DNA from: Bacteroidales bacterium
Lineage (GTDB): Bacteria; Bacteroidota; Bacteroidia; Bacteroidales; JAEINX01
Direction: 5' to 3'
DNA: 62,901 nt
Assembly (NCBI GenBank): GCA_016342645.1
Contig: JAEINX010000006.1
Span: 1-62,901, forward strand
Shown: piece by piece, positions 59,417 through 62,901 of the stretch
How the letters are laid out: each line of letters starts with the position of its first letter
Numbering within the stretch: the first letter of the stretch is position 1
Program-made: the position numbers and the translations under genes
Notes under the pieces: generated by a model
Databases searched by the model: none
Told to the model about the DNA's origin: nothing
What the model saw: the letters and a program-made list of their open reading frames with translations, nothing else

Positions 59417-60454
59417 CTATCTTATTACATTAATTGCTCCCGTAAATTCTTCCATTGTTCCGGTTATAACCAAATAATAGTATGTTCCTTCAGGTAAAGG
59501 ATTTCCGTTTAATTTTGCATCCCAATCATTTTTATAATAAAAGCTTGCAAACACAGGGACTCCATATCTATTAAAAATTGTTACCTGACAGGGATGATAT
59601 TGGTCAATTTCAAAAATTTCCCATTTATCATTATATCCATCTCCATTTGGTGTGATAAGGTTCATTGCTTTTAGTGGGGCTCTTTCTTTAACCAAAACAT
59701 GTATTGATCTTGATTTAAAACATCCTTTTGAATAAGCGGTAGCAGTATAAATTCCGCTTGTTTTAACATAAATACGAGAGCGTTTCATTCCATTTGACCA
59801 AATAACACTATCATAACTGCCATAAACCCTCATCATCAAACTATCACCCTTATAAAACGTTGTGTCACCTGAAAACTCAATATTAATAACAGGTACTGAC
59901 CGAATTAAAACATCTTGGAAAATTGAATCTTTACAACCGATATTTGAAGTTAGAGCAAATTTCACATCAAAAGTGCTTACATAATCAAAAACATGGATTG
60001 GGTTTTCTTCGTAAACGTCTTCAGAAACATCACCGAAATTCCATTTATATACAGATATACTACCTTCTTTTATTGTTGATTCATTAAAAAAAAGTGTTTC
60101 TTCTGATTCGCAAGGATGTTCCCAATAAAAGTCAGGTTCGGGAAGATAATGAACCTTTACTTGTTTATAAATAGCTTTGGATAAACCTGTTTCTGTAATG
60201 ATTCGTAGTCCGGCAGTATTTTCACCCGGTTTTGGAAAAACGTATTTTATTGTATCGCCAGATGCATTATCAAATTTACCATCGCCATTCAAATCCCAAT
60301 CAAATCTAATAATTTTATCTTCACTAACCGAAGTGCTAATTAAAGTAGTTGAATTTCTATAACATACAGTATCGCTTTTGAAATCAGCAATTTGTGAGAA
60401 TATCAAATCCGTTTGAAAAAAAATAATCACTAAAATTAATATTGCATTTCTCAT
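59417..60454 (-). CDS. T9SS type B cargo protein (PKD plus CHU_C domain)
   Basis: A 345-residue secreted protein: a signal peptide (1-20), two PKD-like domains (about 25-105 with FDWDLNGDGKFDNASGDTI, and 110-190 with YKWNFGDVSEDVYEENPI), an Ig-like region, and a gliding motility-associated C-terminal domain (about 265-345; NLITPNGDGYNDKWEIFEI, ending TGAINVIR). The last part is the type B sorting signal. It should be secreted by the T9SS and attached with the help of the PorP/SprF protein encoded downstream. Its binding target is unknown. Confidence 0.93.
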   Translation of the reverse strand: MRNAILILVIIFFQTDLIFSQIADFKSDTVCYRNSTTLISTSVSEDKIIRFDWDLNGDGKFDNASGDTIKYVFPKPGENTAGLRIITETGLSKAIYKQVKVHYLPEPDFYWEHPCESEETLFFNESTIKEGSISVYKWNFGDVSEDVYEENPIHVFDYVSTFDVKFALTSNIGCKDSIFQDVLIRSVPVINIEFSGDTTFYKGDSLMMRVYGSYDSVIWSNGMKRSRIYVKTSGIYTATAYSKGCFKSRSIHVLVKERAPLKAMNLITPNGDGYNDKWEIFEIDQYHPCQVTIFNRYGVPVFASFYYKNDWDAKLNGNPLPEGTYYYLVITGTMEEFTGAINVIR

Positions 60455-60767
60455 TCAGATCAATTAATTATTTCAAATGCTTTTCATTTCTTATTTTGTT
60501 ATCTCGCTTAATATTAACCTATAAGAAAATAATAACAATTGTTTAATTCATTACTAATTTTTAAATTAATTTCTCAAAGATAAATAAATCAAATAAATTC
60601 TATGATTTTTGTTGATAAATTTATGAAACGAGCCTTCGAAATTCCATCTTATCTCTGAGAATTCCTCAAACCGAAATATTATAAAACCAAATTTTATTGA
60701 CTTGGAAAAAATGTAACCTTTAGCCTTTTATAAAACTTAAGAGCAACTCTTTAAATAAACTTAAAGC
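60455..60767. other. Intergenic region without recognised features
   Basis: This stretch lies between the type B cargo gene (its 5' side) and the 3' end of the GlmU-like gene. I see no reading frame worth calling and no hairpin with a T-run. It presumably holds the promoter of the cargo/PorP operon, but I found no clear TAnnTTTG. Confidence 0.4.
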
Positions 60768-61946
60768 TTAGAAATTATTATATGTAATATCAAAAACCGA
60801 CCTTAAAATATCTTGCTCAATTTCATCAAATTTAAGGTTTCTTCTTTCATAAACTAATTTAGCAACCTCAATAGCTTTATTAACATCGAATTTTGAAAAT
60901 CCTGCATGCCCCCCCCATGAAAATGATGGGATGAAATTTCGTGGAAAACCTGAACCGAAAATACTCGAATTCACTCCAACAACGGTTCCGGTATTAAACA
61001 TTGTGTTAATCGCACATTTTGAATGATCGCCCATAATCATACCACAAAATTGCAAATCTGTCGGAATAAAAGATTGTTGAGGATAATTATATAATCTGAC
61101 TTCTTTATAGTTATTCTTTAAGTTGGAATTGTTTGTTCCGGCACCCAAATTACACCATTCACCAATAACCGAATGCCCTAAAAATCCGTCGTGTGCCTTA
61201 TTTGAATATCCGAAAATAACGCAATTATTTATTTCTCCTCCAACTTTTGAAAAAGGGCCAATAGTTGTGGCTCCATATATTTTTGTACCCATTTTTAAGG
61301 TAGAATAATCGCACATTGCAAAAGGCCCGCGTATTAGGCTACCTTCCATAATCTCAGCATTTTTACCTATATAAACAGGGCCGGTTGTAGTATTTATTGT
61401 TGCTTGAAAAATTTTGGCTCCTTCTTCAATAAAAAGCTTCCCGTTCCCAATCACCGAACAATTATTTCCCGGTTCAAGCGATTTACGTCCTTTTGTAATT
61501 AATTCAAAATCATCAATTATTGCTTGTTTGTTTAAAGCAAAAATATCCCAAACATTATTAATTTTCAGAAAATCTGACTTAAACTCCAACTCTTTAAATC
61601 CTTTAGTATCTTCAACTTTTTCCAATTCTTTGGATTCAAGATGCATTGCAATTATAACTTCGTCGGCAGCAACTAATACTTCATTTGATTTTAAAGCCTT
61701 AATTTCCTTAATTAATTTTTCATTTGGGCAAATCGAAGCATTGATAAGTATGTTGTTTTCTTCTTTTACGACAGGAAATTTTTTCCGAAGATAATCTTCG
61801 GTGAGGGTAGAAGTTTTTTTGCCTAAATAATTTTCCCATTTTTCACGAATTGTCAAAATCCCTATACGTATTTCGGAAACAGGCCTTGTGTAAGTTAGTG
61901 GAAGTAAATTATTTCTTCTAAAATTATCAAATAAAATGTAATTCAT
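60768..61946 (-). CDS. GlmU-like sugar nucleotidyltransferase family protein
   Basis: A 392-residue protein. The N-terminal half looks like a degenerate nucleotidyltransferase (NYILFDNFRRNNLLPLTYTR in place of the usual LAAGxGTRM loop). The C-terminal half is a left-handed beta-helix (VYIGKNAEIMEGSLIRGPFA, KVGGEINNCVIFGYSNKAHD) with SVIGEWCNLGAGTNNSNLKN, as in GlmU. The missing nucleotide-binding loop argues against standard UDP-GlcNAc synthesis. Bacteroidota commonly carry this GlmU-family paralogue, of unknown substrate. It follows sucD by 21 bp. Confidence 0.85.
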   Translation of the reverse strand: MNYILFDNFRRNNLLPLTYTRPVSEIRIGILTIREKWENYLGKKTSTLTEDYLRKKFPVVKEENNILINASICPNEKLIKEIKALKSNEVLVAADEVIIAMHLESKELEKVEDTKGFKELEFKSDFLKINNVWDIFALNKQAIIDDFELITKGRKSLEPGNNCSVIGNGKLFIEEGAKIFQATINTTTGPVYIGKNAEIMEGSLIRGPFAMCDYSTLKMGTKIYGATTIGPFSKVGGEINNCVIFGYSNKAHDGFLGHSVIGEWCNLGAGTNNSNLKNNYKEVRLYNYPQQSFIPTDLQFCGMIMGDHSKCAINTMFNTGTVVGVNSSIFGSGFPRNFIPSFSWGGHAGFSKFDVNKAIEVAKLVYERRNLKFDEIEQDILRSVFDITYNNF

Positions 61947-61967
61947 TAAATTATTATTAATAGTGGA

Positions 61968-62840
61968 CTATTTTTTTAATACTTCGGCGACTTTCTCAGC
62001 AATATCGGCGGGTGAGTCAACCACGTGAACACCTGATTCTCGCATAATTTGTTTTTTAGCTTGGGCAGTATCGCTTTTTCCACCAATAATGGCTCCTGCA
62101 TGCCCCATAGTACGACCTTTTGGAGCTGTAGCTCCGGCGATAAAACTAACAACAGGTTTTGTCCCGTTTTGCTTTATCCATCTTGCAGCATCGCCTTCCA
62201 TTCTACCACCTATTTCGCCAATTATTACGATTGCTTCTGTTTTATCATCTTCCATAAACAACTTGACGGCATCAAGAGTGGTAGTTCCTATTAATGGATC
62301 TCCCCCAATACCTATGGCTGTACTTTGCCCGAGCCCAATCTTTGTTAGCTGATCAACTGCTTCATAAGTAAGAGTTCCTGAACGCGAAACAATCCCAACA
62401 GAGCCGGGAATGTGAATATATCCTGGCATAATCCCTACTTTAGCTTCACCGGGAGTTATTATTCCCGGGCAGTTTGGACCTATAAGTCGAGATTTTTTCT
62501 CTTTAAGCAATTCCTTAATCGGTATCATATCTTTGACCGGAATACCTTCTGTGATACAAATAATTAATTCAACCTCAGCAAATATTGATTCGATTATTGC
62601 ATCAGCAGCCGAATGACGAGGTACAAAAATAACGGAAACGTTTGCATTAGTCTTTTCAATTGCCTCATGGACAGTATTAAAAACCGGTCTGTCAAGATGA
62701 AATGTTCCACCTTTGCCTGGTGTAACGCCACCAAGAATATTCGTCCCGTAATCAATCATTTGTGTTGAATGAAAAGTGCCTTCGTATCCGGTGAAACCCT
62801 GAATTATTACTTTTGAATCTTTATTAACAAGAATACTCAT
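61968..62840 (-). CDS. sucD: Succinate-CoA ligase, alpha subunit
   Basis: A 290-residue subunit of succinyl-CoA synthetase. CoA-binding domain: [20 protein letters not shown] near residue 10. The phospho-histidine lies in the segment [13 protein letters not shown] (near residue 245), and [20 protein letters not shown] and [18 protein letters not shown] are further signatures. It makes ATP or GTP in the TCA cycle or in succinate metabolism. The beta subunit gene is not in the window. A TATCTTTG element lies 35 bp upstream of the ATG. Confidence 0.97.
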   Translation of the reverse strand: MSILVNKDSKVIIQGFTGYEGTFHSTQMIDYGTNILGGVTPGKGGTFHLDRPVFNTVHEAIEKTNANVSVIFVPRHSAADAIIESIFAEVELIICITEGIPVKDMIPIKELLKEKKSRLIGPNCPGIITPGEAKVGIMPGYIHIPGSVGIVSRSGTLTYEAVDQLTKIGLGQSTAIGIGGDPLIGTTTLDAVKLFMEDDKTEAIVIIGEIGGRMEGDAARWIKQNGTKPVVSFIAGATAPKGRTMGHAGAIIGGKSDTAQAKKQIMRESGVHVVDSPADIAEKVAEVLKK

Positions 62841-62874
62841 AAAAATCTTTTTAATTTTTTTTGATATAAAAATT

Positions 62875-62882
62875 CAAAGATA
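62875..62882 (-). promoter_or_regulatory. -7 element for sucD
   Basis: CAAAGATA on the plus strand reads TATCTTTG on the minus strand, an exact TAnnTTTG match 35 bp before the sucD ATG. The -33 element would lie at or beyond the end of the window. Confidence 0.52.
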
Positions 62883-62901
62883 TAATCTTTTAAAATAATG
62901 G

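Overview
The window is one continuous stretch of a low-GC, A/T-rich bacterial chromosome from the phylum Bacteroidota, most likely an uncultured anaerobic relative of the Bacteroidales. The evidence is the type IX secretion (T9SS) parts (PorX, a PorP/SprF protein, two type A cargo proteins and one CHU_C/type B cargo protein), the fused LpxC/FabZ, the gene order HD-protein/lpxD/lpxC-fabZ/lpxA/efp, the porX-tsaE-ald block, and promoters of the Bacteroidota form TTTG-N19-TAnnTTTG. I see no rRNA, tRNA, CRISPR, transposase or phage gene.

Layout. 0.3-1.2 kb: a DUF2975/XRE pair. 1.3-9 kb: a membrane MutS-like ATPase, a QueG-like Fe-S protein, an S9 peptidase, and an exported ankyrin/barrel protein with a lipoprotein. 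9-15.6 kb: a GH130 glycosidase-like protein fused to a receiver domain, flanked by tandem repeats, then a polysaccharide deacetylase, a FemAB-like acyltransferase, upp and an ABC permease. 15.7-23.2 kb: a DUF2062 gene with no normal start codon, a T9SS protein, split lysine-ketoglutarate reductase/saccharopine dehydrogenase, and a TerB-DnaJ protein. 23.2-25.9 kb: a carbamoyltransferase/DUF5989/SxtJ operon containing an exact 19-unit array of an 8-bp repeat. 26-30 kb: serC, serA, a four-helix-bundle gene and DUF1015. 30-40.7 kb: the lipid A operon, with a three-gene TonB-receptor cassette between lpxD and lpxC-fabZ. 40.9-44.3 kb: porX-tsaE-ald. 44.7-50.6 kb: a lone malonyl-CoA decarboxylase, a LytS/LytTR-type two-component system, a lipoprotein and a methyltransferase. 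50.6-53.1 kb: thrB, a YefM-YoeB toxin-antitoxin pair and a DapA-family protein. 53.3-57.8 kb: a DUF4143 ATPase behind a 35-bp palindrome, then QmoB and QmoC without QmoA. 57.9-62.9 kb: trmO, a PorP/CHU_C pair, a GlmU-like protein and sucD.

Functional threads: (1) envelope building and secretion (lipid A, T9SS, outer-membrane proteins, a TonB receptor); (2) amino-acid metabolism (serine synthesis, threonine, lysine breakdown via saccharopine, alanine dehydrogenase-like); (3) anaerobic electron transfer (QmoBC); (4) regulation (PorX, GH130-receiver, LytTR, YefM-YoeB).

The most unusual feature is the repeat landscape. Four arrays with units of 7, 8, 8 and 11 bp begin in or directly after the stop codon of a gene. 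Two 9-bp arrays flank the GH130-receiver gene, and several dispersed palindromic repeats sit between genes. The best candidates for something undescribed are the GH130-receiver protein in its repeat-bounded setting, the carbamoyltransferase operon with its in-operon array, the QmoBC pair without QmoA, and the TonB cassette with a 24-bp palindrome inside the lipid A operon.
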